NCBI RefSeq assembly: GCF_001590965.1
Contig: NZ_BCTW01000006.1
Span: forward strand, 154,265-218,264
Origin: Novosphingobium lentum NBRC 107847
GTDB taxonomy: Bacteria > Pseudomonadota > Alphaproteobacteria > Sphingomonadales > Sphingomonadaceae
Reading direction: 5' to 3'
Length of the DNA stretch: 64,000 nucleotides
The translations under genes were made by a program, and so were the position numbers. The first letter of the stretch is position 1. Every line of letters starts with the position of its first letter. The notes beneath the pieces are model-generated. The model had not been told where the DNA came from. It was given only the letters and a program-made list of their open reading frames with translations, and did no database searches. This document shows, in pieces, positions 24,620 to 33,692 of this stretch.

Positions 24620-25780
24620 ATGCCTTTGCTTTCAACCTTGCCGGACCCGCTGGTCGACGATCCAGCCGCGCTGTTCCAGTTCGACGGGGCGATGGCGGGA
24701 CGGCGGATCGTGGTCGCCATGTCGGGCGGGGTGGACAGTTCGGTGGTCGCAGGCCTGGCGGCTGCCAGCGGGGCCGAAGTGATCGGCATGACCTTGCAGT
24801 TGTACGATCACGGTGCCGCGACCGGGCGCAAGGGCGCGTGCTGCGCGGGCGACGACATCCGCGATGCGCGCAGCGTCGCCGACCGGCTGGGTATCGCGCA
24901 CTATGTGTTCGACCATGAATCGCGCTTTCGCGAAGAGGTGGTCGAAACGTTTGCCGACGAATACCTCGCCGGGCGCACCCCGATCCCGTGCATCCGCTGC
25001 AACATGGGGCCCAAGTTCACCGACCTGTTCGCGATGGCGCGCGAGCTGGGGGCCGATTGCCTCGCCACCGGGCACTACGTCCGCCGCGTCGCCGGGACGG
25101 CTGGCCCCGAACTGTGGCGCGCAGCCGATCCGGCACGCGACCAGAGCTATTTCCTTTACGGCACGACCGAGGCGCAGCTCGATTTCCTGCGGTTTCCGCT
25201 GGGCGGCCTGCCCAAGCCCGCCGTGCGCCGGATCGCGCAGGACCTGGGCCTGGCCGTGGCGGCCAAGCCCGACAGCCAGGACATCTGTTTCGTGCCCGAT
25301 GGCGACTATGCCAAAGTGGTGCGCAGCGTCCGTCCGGAAGCGGACGCGCCCGGCAATATCGTCGATGCAGTAAGCGGAGCGGTGCTGGGCACGCATCGCG
25401 GCATCATCCACTATACTGTCGGCCAGCGGCGCGGGCTCGAGATCGGCGGGCAGCCCGAGCCGCTGTACGTCACCGCGCTCGATGCGCCCGGTCGCCGCGT
25501 GCTGGTCGGACCCAAGGCGCTGCTGGCGGTCACGGCGGCGCGGATCGTCGAGACCAACCGCATCGGCGCGTTCGATCCCGCCGTGCCGCTGACCGCCAAG
25601 GTCCGCTCGCTGGCCAAGCCGGTTCCTGTCACGCTCGATGGCGCGATCGGCGACGGCGCGGCGGTCACCATCCGCTTCGCAACGCCCGAGTTCGGCGTCG
25701 CACCGGGCCAGGCGGCGGTGCTGTATGCCGGCGACCGGGTGATCGGCGGCGGCTGGATCGAGAGCACGCAAGGCCTTTGA
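24620..25780 (+). CDS. mnmA: tRNA 2-thiouridine synthase MnmA
   Basis: 386-residue tRNA-specific 2-thiouridylase, which puts sulfur on U34 of Lys, Glu and Gln tRNAs using ATP. The PP-loop SGGVDSS (about 35-41), the nucleophilic Cys in [10 protein letters not shown] (about 125) and the second catalytic Cys in [13 protein letters not shown] (about 222) are all present. The C-terminal beta-barrel domain is complete. A 30-residue extension precedes the PP-loop, as in other alphaproteobacteria. Confidence 0.95.
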   Translation: MPLLSTLPDPLVDDPAALFQFDGAMAGRRIVVAMSGGVDSSVVAGLAAASGAEVIGMTLQLYDHGAATGRKGACCAGDDIRDARSVADRLGIAHYVFDHESRFREEVVETFADEYLAGRTPIPCIRCNMGPKFTDLFAMARELGADCLATGHYVRRVAGTAGPELWRAADPARDQSYFLYGTTEAQLDFLRFPLGGLPKPAVRRIAQDLGLAVAAKPDSQDICFVPDGDYAKVVRSVRPEADAPGNIVDAVSGAVLGTHRGIIHYTVGQRRGLEIGGQPEPLYVTALDAPGRRVLVGPKALLAVTAARIVETNRIGAFDPAVPLTAKVRSLAKPVPVTLDGAIGDGAAVTIRFATPEFGVAPGQAAVLYAGDRVIGGGWIESTQGL

Positions 25781-25781
25781 T

Positions 25782-25799
25782 CCCCCGCGAAGGCGGGGG
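25782..25799. repeat. Dispersed palindrome CCCCCGCGAAGGCGGGGG
   Basis: Perfect copy directly after the mnmA stop; a partial inverted copy (CCTTCGCGGGGAGG) lies near 25849-25862. It may act as a transcription end or mRNA-end hairpin. Confidence 0.75.
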
Positions 25800-25914
25800 T
25801 CTCAAGGGGGTGGACAGTTCGCTCGTACCCGAAACCCTGCGGTCCTTGCCTTCGCGGGGAGGCAAACTCATGCAGATTCATCGGCCAATGTGCCCTGCGC
25901 GGCACCGGCCCGCG

Positions 25915-26304
25915 TTAATCCTTCCAGTCTTCCAGCACGCAGCCCCAGCCTTCGCGGTAGGTGGCGGTCTGTTTGGCCAGCAGCGGGAAGCGCGCGGTCA
26001 CGCTTTTGGCGGGAACATCCTCGCTCAGCGTGACCATCCCCATGCCCGGCTCGAAATCCTTCTTGCAGTCGCCCAGCGATCGCCCGCCGACAAAGCGGCA
26101 CGAACAGGCAACGCGCGCACCATACGACGCGCCGGTCTGAGCATAGCCGTTGAGCGGCCGCCAGAAGAACGCCAGCAGCGCGCCGACCACGACCAGCGCC
26201 GCCACGAGCCACGGCCAGCGGCGGCGGCGCGGCTTGCCGGTTGAGCTTGAGAACGATGTCCCGGGGGATTTGCCAGAGGGTTTGGTTGTGTTTGCGGTTG
26301 CCAT
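25915..26304 (-). CDS. Membrane-anchored hypothetical protein with Cys-rich periplasmic part
   Basis: 129 residues: a Ser/Thr/Lys-rich N-terminal tail, one transmembrane helix (about 30-50, WPWLVAALVVVGALLAFFW), then a short outer domain with four cysteines (ACSCRF..., GDCKKDF, GWGCVLEDW). The pattern suggests disulfides. It is divergent from the serine hydrolase at 26337 with only 32 bp between starts. I do not recognise a named family. Confidence 0.65.
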   Translation of the reverse strand: MATANTTKPSGKSPGTSFSSSTGKPRRRRWPWLVAALVVVGALLAFFWRPLNGYAQTGASYGARVACSCRFVGGRSLGDCKKDFEPGMGMVTLSEDVPAKSVTARFPLLAKQTATYREGWGCVLEDWKD

Positions 26305-26336
26305 GGCCGGGTGATCTGGAGGAAAGGGCAGACCTT

Positions 26337-27461
26337 ATGGTCCGGCGCTCCTGTATCCTGCCACTGCTGATGCTGCCAGCGCTTATCGGCTGCGGCAAGG
26401 CAACCGCGCCCGTGGCGCCCCCCCTGGACCAGGCGGCGATGGCCGCCGTGGTCGAAAATCCCGGCGTCGACCGTGACGTGCTGGCGCGCAGCGTCGATGC
26501 ACTGTTCACCGATCCGGCGGCGGCGGAAACGCGCGCGGTGGTGGTGATGCTGGGCGGACGCATCGTCGCCGAACGTTATGCGGCTGGCTACCATGAGAAC
26601 ACGCGCTTCGTCAGCTGGTCGATGGCCAAGTCGATCACCGGCGTGATGATCGGGCTGCTGGTGTCCGACGGGCGGTTGCGGCTGAACCAGCCCGCGCCGG
26701 TCGCGGCGTGGCAGCGCCCCGGCGATCCGCGCGGCGAGATCACCTTGCGCCAGCTGCTGCAGATGCGATCGGGCCTGCGCCATGTCGAAAACGGCGATCC
26801 GATCTACACCTCGGACGAAGTGCGGATGCTGTTCCTCGACGGACGCGGAGATATGGCGCGCTATGCCGAGAACCAGCCGCTCGAGGTCGAGCCGGGCGCC
26901 AAGTGGAAGTATTCGACCGCGACCAGCGTGATCCTGGCCGATCTGGCGGCGCGCGCGCTGGCGCCCGATGGCGATGCCGAAACGCGCCGCCGCGCGGTGT
27001 CGGAATACTTGCGCACCCGGTTGTTCGAACCGGTGGGCATGAAATCCATGCTGCCCGAATTCGATGCCTCGGGCACGCTGATCGGTGGCAGCCTGATCCA
27101 TGGCCGGGCGCGCGACTGGGCGAAATTCGGCGAATTTCTGCGCAACGAAGGCGCGGTGGCGGGCGCGCAGATCATCCCCCGGGCGTGGATCGAATTCATG
27201 ACCGCGCCATCGCCGCGCCAGCCCGAATACGGCGCGCAGATCTGGCTCAACCGCAAGCCGTCGGGCAACGAACCCGCCGCGCTGTTTCCCGATCAGGGCC
27301 CGGCCAGCCTGTTCGCCTGCGTCGGCCACCTCGGCCAGTACGTGCTGGTCTCGCCCAAACAAAAGCTGGTGGTGGTGCGGCTGGGCAAGACGCAGGAACC
27401 GCAGATGCCCGCCGTGGTCCACCACCTGGCCGAGATCGTGGCGCAGTTTCCCGCAAGCTGA
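26337..27461 (+). CDS. Serine beta-lactamase-family hydrolase, probable lipoprotein
   Basis: 374 residues. The start MVRRSCILPLLMLPALIGCG has a signal peptide and a lipobox with Cys18. The catalytic SxxK tetrad is SMAK in FVSWSMAKSITGVMIGLLVS, and the second-site Tyr is probably in WKYSTATSV. The fold matches class C beta-lactamase/esterase-type hydrolases (EstB-like), which cut diverse amides or esters. ATG 26337 follows GGAGGAAAGGG; a longer upstream frame overlaps the divergent gene and is unlikely. Confidence 0.88.
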   Translation: MVRRSCILPLLMLPALIGCGKATAPVAPPLDQAAMAAVVENPGVDRDVLARSVDALFTDPAAAETRAVVVMLGGRIVAERYAAGYHENTRFVSWSMAKSITGVMIGLLVSDGRLRLNQPAPVAAWQRPGDPRGEITLRQLLQMRSGLRHVENGDPIYTSDEVRMLFLDGRGDMARYAENQPLEVEPGAKWKYSTATSVILADLAARALAPDGDAETRRRAVSEYLRTRLFEPVGMKSMLPEFDASGTLIGGSLIHGRARDWAKFGEFLRNEGAVAGAQIIPRAWIEFMTAPSPRQPEYGAQIWLNRKPSGNEPAALFPDQGPASLFACVGHLGQYVLVSPKQKLVVVRLGKTQEPQMPAVVHHLAEIVAQFPAS

Positions 27462-27467
27462 CCTGAG

Positions 27468-27494
27468 GTCGTCCCGGGCCCGACCCGGGACGAC
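27468..27494. repeat. Palindromic repeat (GTCGTCCCGGG type), probably a bidirectional terminator
   Basis: GTCGTCCCGGG and CCCGGGACGAC are perfect 11-bp arms around five bases, followed by GCCTTTTAT. It lies between convergent genes ending at 27461 and 27511. It is related to the longer element at 6911-7002. Confidence 0.75.
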
Positions 27495-27510
27495 GCCTTT
27501 TATCGGCGCA

Positions 27511-28338
27511 TTACCCCGGCATCAGGAACGTGCCCTCCACCACCGTCACGCAATGGCCGCCGAGCCACGCGCGGTCGCCGTCGAGCCGGCAGGTGAAATC
27601 CGCGCCGCGGGCCGAGGCCTGATGCGCGGTGAAGCGATCGCGCCCCAGCCGCGCGGTCCAGAACGGGGTGAGCGCGGCGTGCGCCGATCCGGTCGCCGCA
27701 TCCTCATCGACCCCGCCGCCGGGCACGAACACGCGGCTGACCACATCGGCACCGCCGGGGTGGCCCGCACCCGGCGCGGTGCAGATGAACTGGTGGTCGC
27801 CCAACGCTTTCAGCGCCTTCATGTCGGGCGCCAGCGCTGCGACTTCGGCGGCATCGGCGTAAAGCAGGATGTTGTAGCGATCCGGGCTCTGCCACACTTC
27901 GCCCGGTGTCGCTGTGCCGAGCAGCGGGATCACGGCATCCCACGCGCCGGGCTGGGTCGGGATGGCGGGCAAGCCCACGGCATAGCCGTTCGCGCCATCT
28001 CGCCTGACTTCGAGCACCCCGGCTTTCCTCGTCCGGAACGTCACCCGGTCCAGCCCCGCATCGCGCTGCAGCAGCACGTGGCCCGAGGCGAGCGTGGCGT
28101 GGCCGCACAGCCGCACTTCGAGTTCGGGGGTGAACCAGCGCAGTTCGTAAGCCGCCGCGCCGCTGGCGTCGGGCACGAGGAACGCGGTTTCGGCAAACAG
28201 GTTTTCCGCGCCGATCGCCTGCAACAGCGCATCGTCGGGCCAGCTGTCGAGCAGCATCACCGCCGCCTGGTTGCCCTTGAGCGGGGTGGCGGTGAACGCA
28301 TCGACGTGAACGTACGGGACGGGTTTGGCGTGCGACAT
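27511..28338 (-). CDS. PhzF family isomerase/epimerase-like protein
   Basis: 275 residues of the PhzF/diaminopimelate-epimerase-like fold. The start YVHVDAFTATPLKGNQAAVM, the catalytic Glu in ENLFAETAFLVP (about residue 50) and the second-domain motif GVDEDAATGSAHAALTPFW are conserved. PhzF acts in phenazine synthesis, but most homologues, like this isolated one, have unknown substrates. It lies 2 bp after the CDF exporter on the same strand, so the two are co-transcribed. Confidence 0.92.
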   Translation of the reverse strand: MSHAKPVPYVHVDAFTATPLKGNQAAVMLLDSWPDDALLQAIGAENLFAETAFLVPDASGAAAYELRWFTPELEVRLCGHATLASGHVLLQRDAGLDRVTFRTRKAGVLEVRRDGANGYAVGLPAIPTQPGAWDAVIPLLGTATPGEVWQSPDRYNILLYADAAEVAALAPDMKALKALGDHQFICTAPGAGHPGGADVVSRVFVPGGGVDEDAATGSAHAALTPFWTARLGRDRFTAHQASARGADFTCRLDGDRAWLGGHCVTVVEGTFLMPG

Positions 28339-28340
28339 GG

Positions 28341-29399
28341 TCAGGCGGCATTCTCTTGTTGCGGGGCACCGGGTGCAATCGGCGTGGTGGCGGGCACCTC
28401 CGGCTCATCGGGCGACAGGATCGCCACCAGATCGGCTTCGGGGGCGAGCAAGTCCTGCGCGCTGACCCCCAGTTCGTCGACATGGCCTTCGGGATCGGGA
28501 TGGATCAGCACTTCCACGCCGGGAAACTCGCGCATCAGCTTGGCCTCGACCTCGTCCATCACGCGGTGCGCCTCGGTCACGGTCATGCGGCCATCGACCC
28601 AGACGTGGAACTGCACGAAATCGCGGTTGCCGCTGGTGCGCGTGCGCAAGTCGTGCAGCCCGATCAGCTCGGGATGCTGGCGCACCACCTCAAGGAACCG
28701 CTCGCGCTTTTCGAGCGGCCATTCCTGATCCATCAGCTGTTCGACCGCCTCCTGCGACGCATTCCACGCGCCCCAGCCGAGCCAACCCGCGATCAGCAGC
28801 GCGAACCCGGCGTCGGCGCCGGTCAGCCCGGCGTACTGGTCGAGCAGCAGCGCCACGATCACCGCAAGGTTGAGGAGCAGGTCCGACTGGTAGTGGACGT
28901 TGTCGGTGCGGATCGCGACCGAATTGGTCCTGGCGATGACGTGGCGCTGGTAGGCCAGCAGGCCGAACGTGGCGACCATGGCGATCGCCGAAACCGCGAT
29001 GCCGTCGCCCGCTGCTTCGGTATGCCCACCCGCGATCAGCTGCCCGATTGCGCGCCAGGCGATGCCCAGCGCCGAGAACGAGATCAGCATGACCTGGAAC
29101 ATCGCCGCCAGCGCTTCGGCCTTGCCGTGGCCGAACCGGTGGTTGTGATCGTCGGGCATCCCGCCGATCCACACGCCGAGCAGCGTGGCCATGCTGGCGA
29201 CGAGATCGAGCACGGTATCGGCCAGGCTGCCGAGCATCGCGGTCGACCCGGTCGAGATCACCGCCCACAGCTTGAACACCACCAGCATCAACGCCACGCT
29301 GATGCTGGCATAGGCGGCGCGGCGATTGAGGTTGCCGTGGCCGGCCGTGGGGAGCGCGGCGGGAGGCAGCGCCGTAGAGAGGTTTGCGGTTTCGCTCAT
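28341..29399 (-). CDS. Cation diffusion facilitator (FieF-like metal exporter)
   Basis: 352 residues with six transmembrane helices and a C-terminal cytoplasmic domain. Metal-site motifs are seen in SLADTVLDLVASM (D pair in TM2) and HNHRFGHGKAEALAAM, plus a second Asp pair in the TM5 region. The C-terminal domain (HDLRTRTSGNRDFVQFHVWV) is the CDF dimerisation fold. It probably exports Zn, Fe or similar divalent metals in exchange for protons. A Pro-rich tail of about 60 residues is longer than usual. Confidence 0.93.
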   Translation of the reverse strand: MSETANLSTALPPAALPTAGHGNLNRRAAYASISVALMLVVFKLWAVISTGSTAMLGSLADTVLDLVASMATLLGVWIGGMPDDHNHRFGHGKAEALAAMFQVMLISFSALGIAWRAIGQLIAGGHTEAAGDGIAVSAIAMVATFGLLAYQRHVIARTNSVAIRTDNVHYQSDLLLNLAVIVALLLDQYAGLTGADAGFALLIAGWLGWGAWNASQEAVEQLMDQEWPLEKRERFLEVVRQHPELIGLHDLRTRTSGNRDFVQFHVWVDGRMTVTEAHRVMDEVEAKLMREFPGVEVLIHPDPEGHVDELGVSAQDLLAPEADLVAILSPDEPEVPATTPIAPGAPQQENAA

Positions 29400-29408
29400 C
29401 GTCGATCC

Positions 29409-30050
29409 TCAGGGATACAGCAGCGTGCTGGACCAGGGCTGGTCCGGGCCGGAGCGCACGAAGCGGCGGCGTTCGTGCAGGCGGTGGTCGCGGTCCTGCC
29501 AGAATTCGATCGCCGACGGCGTGACGCGATAGCCCGACCAGTGCGGCGGGCGCGGCACCGGCGCGCCGTCGAGCGCGGCGCGCAAGGCCTCCACCCGGTC
29601 GAGATAGTCGCCGCGCACGGCCAGCGGGCGCGACTGGTCGGACGCGGCCGAACCCAGTTGCGATTCGCGGTTGCGGCTGGCGAAATAGGCGTCGGCCTCA
29701 GCCGGGGTAACCTCGGTAATCGGGCCTTCGATGCGCACTTGCCGACGCAGCGACTTCCAGTGGAACAGCAGCGCGACGTGGGGGTTGGCGGCCAGCTCCC
29801 CGCCCTTGCGGCTGTGGAAGTTGGTGTAGAACACGAACCCGCCGCCAGATGCGCGATCGGCACCTAGGTGTGCGCCATGCCCTTTCAGCAGCACCATCCG
29901 GCACGACGGCACGCCTTCTGGCGTCGCGGTGGCCAATGCCATCGCGTTGGCATCGTTCAATTCCGATTCGCGGGCGGCGGCGAACCACGCTTCGAAAATC
30001 GCATAGGGATCGTCGTGGGGAATCGCGTCCCGATCCTGTTCAGCTTTCAC
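29409..30050 (-). CDS. pdxH: Pyridoxamine 5'-phosphate oxidase
   Basis: 213-residue FMN enzyme that oxidises pyridoxamine or pyridoxine phosphate to pyridoxal phosphate. FMN/PLP-binding segments are clear: GFVFYTNFHSRKGGELAANP, ALLFHWKSLRRQVRIEG, and the C-terminal arm ending STLLYP. The frame stays open upstream for 80 codons, but only GTG 30050, preceded by AGGAAA at about 5-8 nt, gives the normal length. Confidence 0.95.
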   Translation of the reverse strand: MKAEQDRDAIPHDDPYAIFEAWFAAARESELNDANAMALATATPEGVPSCRMVLLKGHGAHLGADRASGGGFVFYTNFHSRKGGELAANPHVALLFHWKSLRRQVRIEGPITEVTPAEADAYFASRNRESQLGSAASDQSRPLAVRGDYLDRVEALRAALDGAPVPRPPHWSGYRVTPSAIEFWQDRDHRLHERRRFVRSGPDQPWSSTLLYP

Positions 30051-30332
30051 CGCGTTTTCCTGATGAAGTTTACGAAGTTGACACACCCTGCGCCACGCCC
30101 GCCTCCCCCGCTCGGCGTGCGAACAGTGCCCGGCAGGGCGGCGAGGAGATGCCGATGAAATCGTATCGAGCGGTGCATGTTCCCGGCCTACCGCAGTGCA
30201 GCGAAGTAGGAAAGTCCGGCATGCGACGGGCACCGCCCGATCGACCGGCCCGGTCCGGCATGCCAGCCTCGTTTGGCTCGACAGCGGCACGCGCCGCTTG
30301 CGGCGAGGCCTTGCGAACCCTAGCTATGCCCC

Positions 30333-31307
30333 ATGGCAGATCCTTATGCGACCCTTGGCGTAGCCCGCAGCGCAAGCGAGAAGGACATCAAGTCCGCCTA
30401 TCGCAAGCTGGCCAAGGAGCTTCATCCCGACCGGAACAAGGACAACCCGAAGGCGACCGAGCGCTTTTCGGTGGTGACGAGCGCCTATGACCTGCTGACC
30501 GACAAGGACAAGCGCGCCAAGTTCGATCGCGGCGAGATCGACGGCGACGGCAACCCCGCCATGCCGTTCGGCATGGGCGGCGGCGGCGGTTTCGGCGGCA
30601 GCGGAGCCCAGCGTGGCCATCGCCACGACGGCGGGTTCGAGGGCTTCGGCGGCGGCGGCATGGGTGGCGGTGCCGAGGGCATCGACATCGGCGACATTTT
30701 CGAAGGCCTGTTCGGCGGGCGCGGCGGTATGGGCGGCGGTGCCGGTCCCGGCGGCGGCATGGGTGGCGGCCGGCGCGGACCGCCTCCGCGCGGCGCCAAC
30801 GTGCAATATCGCCTGCAGGTCGCGTTCGTCGATGCGGCCAAGCGCGAGACGCAGCGCATCACCCTGTCCGACGGCAAGACCATCGACCTCAAGCTGCCCG
30901 CCGGCGTCGACAGCGGCACGCAGATGCGCCTGCCCGGCAAGGGCGAGCAGGGCCCCGGCGGCGCGGGCGATGCGATCGTCTCGATCGAGGTCGGCAGCCA
31001 CCCGTTCTTCGTGCGCGACGGCGACAACATCCGCATCGACCTGCCGATCTCGCTCGACGAGGCGATCAACGGCGCCAAGGTCCGGGTGCCCACGGTCGAA
31101 GGCGCGGTGATGCTCACCGTGGCGCCGGGCAGTTCGGGCGGCAAGACGCTGCGCCTGAAGGAACGCGGGTTCAGCCGCAAGGACGGCACCCGCGGCGACC
31201 AGCTGGTGACCCTGCAGGTCGATCTGCCGCCCGCCGACGCAGACCTGACCCAGCGGCTCGAAGGCTGGCGCGATGAACGCCCGCTGCGCGCGCGGTTCGG
31301 CGTGTGA
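30333..31307 (+). CDS. DnaJ/CbpA-type co-chaperone (no zinc finger)
   Basis: 324 residues. The J domain (1-70, with HPD in KELHPDRNKDNPK) activates DnaK ATPase. A very Gly/Phe/Met-rich linker (about 77-145) follows, then the C-terminal substrate-binding domain (about 155-310). The four CxxCxGxG zinc repeats of DnaJ are absent, which places it with CbpA-type class B proteins. It stands alone, divergent from pdxH. Confidence 0.92.
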   Translation: MADPYATLGVARSASEKDIKSAYRKLAKELHPDRNKDNPKATERFSVVTSAYDLLTDKDKRAKFDRGEIDGDGNPAMPFGMGGGGGFGGSGAQRGHRHDGGFEGFGGGGMGGGAEGIDIGDIFEGLFGGRGGMGGGAGPGGGMGGGRRGPPPRGANVQYRLQVAFVDAAKRETQRITLSDGKTIDLKLPAGVDSGTQMRLPGKGEQGPGGAGDAIVSIEVGSHPFFVRDGDNIRIDLPISLDEAINGAKVRVPTVEGAVMLTVAPGSSGGKTLRLKERGFSRKDGTRGDQLVTLQVDLPPADADLTQRLEGWRDERPLRARFGV

Positions 31308-31332
31308 CGGTTCGGGAAATTTCCCGACAAGC

Positions 31333-32361
31333 ATGACCGATTCGCTGCCTCCGGGTGCGCGCCCGCTGATTTCGGCGCCCGATCTTTCGCCAGAGGCGCG
31401 GCGCAAGGAGGCGTTGCGCTGGCGCGCCGGGCTGCAGCAGCACGGGATGCGCCATCTGGGCCCCGGCAGCCGCTTTTTCGAAGTGGTCAAGCGGGTGTGG
31501 ACCGGCACGATCAACGACGGCTTCATCCACGCCGGCAACCTTGCCTACATGGTGCTGATCGCGCTGTTCCCGTTCTTCATCGTCGGCGCGGCGCTGTTTT
31601 CGCTGGTCGGCGAAACCTCGCAGCGGGCCGCCGCGATCAACGCGGTGCTGCTGGCGCTGCCGCCGGTGGTCGCGGCCTCGATCGGCCCGGTGGCGCGATC
31701 GGTGATCCAGGCGCGCACCGGCTGGCTGCTGTGGGCCGGCGGGCTGGTCGGCCTGTGGACCGTGGGCAGCCTGATCGAGACGATCCGCGACATCCTGCGC
31801 CGCGCCTACGGCACCAACTGGGAACACGGCTACTGGCGCTACCGCCTGGCCTCGACCGCGGTGATCTTGGTGGCGATGGTGCTGCTGCTGGTCAGCATCG
31901 GGGTGCAGGTGGCGATCGGCGCGGCGCAGCAGGTGATCGAGCAGTGGATGCCGCAGTTCGCCGCCGCGATCGGCAGCCTGGCGTTGTCGCGGTTCATCCC
32001 GGCGGTGGTGCTGTATATGTCGCTGTACCTGCTGTTTCTGTCGCTGACGCCGGGGGTCTATCGCAAGCGCGTCTACCCCAAATGGCCCGGCGCGCTGCTG
32101 GTCAGCGCATGGTGGATGGCGGTGACCGGAACGCTGCCGGTGCTGCTGCGGCGCCTGTTCAACTATGACCTGACCTATGGCAGCCTGGCCGGGGTGATGA
32201 TCGCGCTTTTCTTTTTCTGGCTGGTCGGCCTAGGGATGGTGGTAGGCGCAGAGCTCAACGCCGCCCTTGCGGAATCGCCCGAGGAACGCGACATGCTCGG
32301 CCAGGCAGACAACCGCGCGCGCGATGCGCGCGGCAGGGAGAATGGAACAGGTAACGCATGA
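31333..32361 (+). CDS. YihY/BrkB-family inner membrane protein
   Basis: 342 residues with about six transmembrane helices, matching YihY/BrkB (formerly and misleadingly annotated RNase BN). Conserved parts include NDGFIHAGNLAYMVLIALFP and LFNYDLTYGSLAGVMIALFF. ATG 31333 is 25 bp after the DnaJ gene and lacks a strong ribosome binding site. Its stop overlaps the fabI start (ATGA), so fabI translation is coupled. The molecular role of the family is not firmly known. Confidence 0.88.
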   Translation: MTDSLPPGARPLISAPDLSPEARRKEALRWRAGLQQHGMRHLGPGSRFFEVVKRVWTGTINDGFIHAGNLAYMVLIALFPFFIVGAALFSLVGETSQRAAAINAVLLALPPVVAASIGPVARSVIQARTGWLLWAGGLVGLWTVGSLIETIRDILRRAYGTNWEHGYWRYRLASTAVILVAMVLLLVSIGVQVAIGAAQQVIEQWMPQFAAAIGSLALSRFIPAVVLYMSLYLLFLSLTPGVYRKRVYPKWPGALLVSAWWMAVTGTLPVLLRRLFNYDLTYGSLAGVMIALFFFWLVGLGMVVGAELNAALAESPEERDMLGQADNRARDARGRENGTGNA

Positions 32362-33179
32362 GCGGTCTGATGCAGGGTAAGCGGGGCCTGATCATGGGCC
32401 TGGCCAATGACAAGTCGCTGGCATGGGGCATCGCCCGCAAGCTGGCCGAACACGGTGCCGAACTGGCCTTTTCGTTTCAGGGTGAGGCGCTGGAAAAACG
32501 CGTGCGCCCGCTGGCCGAGAGTCTGGGCAGCGATTTCCTGATCGAATGCGACGTGTCCGACATGGCCGCGCTCGACACCGCGTTCGCGACGTTGAAGGCG
32601 CGCTGGGACACGATCGACTTCGTGGTCCACGCCATCGGCTTTTCCGACAAGGCGGAACTGCGCGGCAAGTACCTCGACACCAGCCTCGCCAACTTCCTGA
32701 TGACGATGAACATTTCGGCCTACAGCCTGGTCGCGGTGACGCAGCGGGCGGCGGCGATGATGCCGCTCAACGAAGACGGCACCGGCGGCGGCGCGATCCT
32801 GACGCTGAGCTATTACGGCGCCGAAAAGGTCATCCCGCACTACAACGTGATGGGCGTGGCCAAAGCCGCGCTGGAAACCAGCGTGAAGTACCTCGCCAAC
32901 GATCTTGGCCCCGCCAACGTCCGCGTCAACGCGATCTCGGCCGGCCCGATCAAGACGCTGGCCGCCAGCGGGATCGGCGATTTCCGCTACATCCTGAAGT
33001 GGAACGAGCTGAATTCGCCGCTGCGCCGCAACGTCACGATCGAGGATGTCGGCGGCGCCGGGCTCTACCTGCTGTCCGACCTCGCCTCGGGCGTGACCGG
33101 CGAGATCCACCATGTCGACGCCGGTTACAACGTGATCGGCATGAAACAGGAAGACGCGCCGGACATCTCGCTGGTGTGA
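32358..33179 (+). CDS. fabI: Enoyl-[acyl-carrier-protein] reductase FabI
   Basis: 273-residue NADH-dependent enzyme that performs the last step of each fatty-acid elongation cycle. The start MQGKRGLIMGLANDKSLAWG, SYYGAEKVIPHYNVMGVAKA with the Y-x6-K catalytic pair, and ISAGPIKTLAASGI with the triclosan/NAD loop are characteristic. It overlaps the BrkB gene by 4 bp. It closes the housekeeping half of the window. Confidence 0.97.
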   Translation: MSGLMQGKRGLIMGLANDKSLAWGIARKLAEHGAELAFSFQGEALEKRVRPLAESLGSDFLIECDVSDMAALDTAFATLKARWDTIDFVVHAIGFSDKAELRGKYLDTSLANFLMTMNISAYSLVAVTQRAAAMMPLNEDGTGGGAILTLSYYGAEKVIPHYNVMGVAKAALETSVKYLANDLGPANVRVNAISAGPIKTLAASGIGDFRYILKWNELNSPLRRNVTIEDVGGAGLYLLSDLASGVTGEIHHVDAGYNVIGMKQEDAPDISLV

Positions 33180-33188
33180 GCCGGTGAC

Positions 33189-33692
33189 CTAAGGCGTCAC
33201 GCCCGCAAACACCGCATACGACGGATCATCGCGGTCGCGCCGGCCGCCGAATGCGCCGACCAGCGGCGGCCCGGCGGTCACGATCTCGTCGATGTCCTGC
33301 ACGTACTCGCGGTGATCGATCGCCCAGCGGCCGTCCCGGCGCGACCAGCGATCGAGGTAGCGGCCATGGACGTTGCCCTGCCGCAGCACGCCATCCTGTT
33401 CGAAGCGCAGCACGGCGTTGACGTAGGCCTCGCTCGCCGCGCGGTCGCCATCGAGCACGACCAGGATGTTGGTGATGCGGTGCATGTGCGCGATCATCTG
33501 GCTGTGCGTGCCGCAGACCCAGTCGATGAATTCGCGCCCCGTCCCTTCGAACATCGCGCCGTAGCGCGCGGTGCCGTCGGGATGCCACACGCCATAGCCC
33601 ATATCGCGGTCGATCCGGTCCATCGCCCGGGCATAGTTGGCCAGCTGCTCGGCAATCGCCAGCTTGTCAGCGGTTTGGTCAGGCGCGCTCAT
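33189..33692 (-). CDS. SnoaL/NTF2-fold protein (ring-hydroxylating-dioxygenase-beta-like)
   Basis: 167 residues. The start AIAEQLANYARAMDRIDRDM, then VWHPDGTARYG, IAHMHRITNILVVLDGDRAA and GRYLDRWSRRDGRWAIDHRE match the SnoaL_4/NTF2 family, small cone-shaped proteins that act as isomerases, dehydratases or partners of oxygenases. His and Asp residues that often do catalysis are kept. It overlaps the VOC gene by 4 bp (ATGA), so both are one operon. Substrate unknown. Confidence 0.85.
   Translation of the reverse strand: MSAPDQTADKLAIAEQLANYARAMDRIDRDMGYGVWHPDGTARYGAMFEGTGREFIDWVCGTHSQMIAHMHRITNILVVLDGDRAASEAYVNAVLRFEQDGVLRQGNVHGRYLDRWSRRDGRWAIDHREYVQDIDEIVTAGPPLVGAFGGRRDRDDPSYAVFAGVTP

Noticed and set aside
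30070..30332. Possible small RNA or leader between pdxH and the DnaJ-type gene
   Set aside because: It has a direct repeat of GTCCGGCATGC but no promoter, terminator or known RNA fold that I can support.
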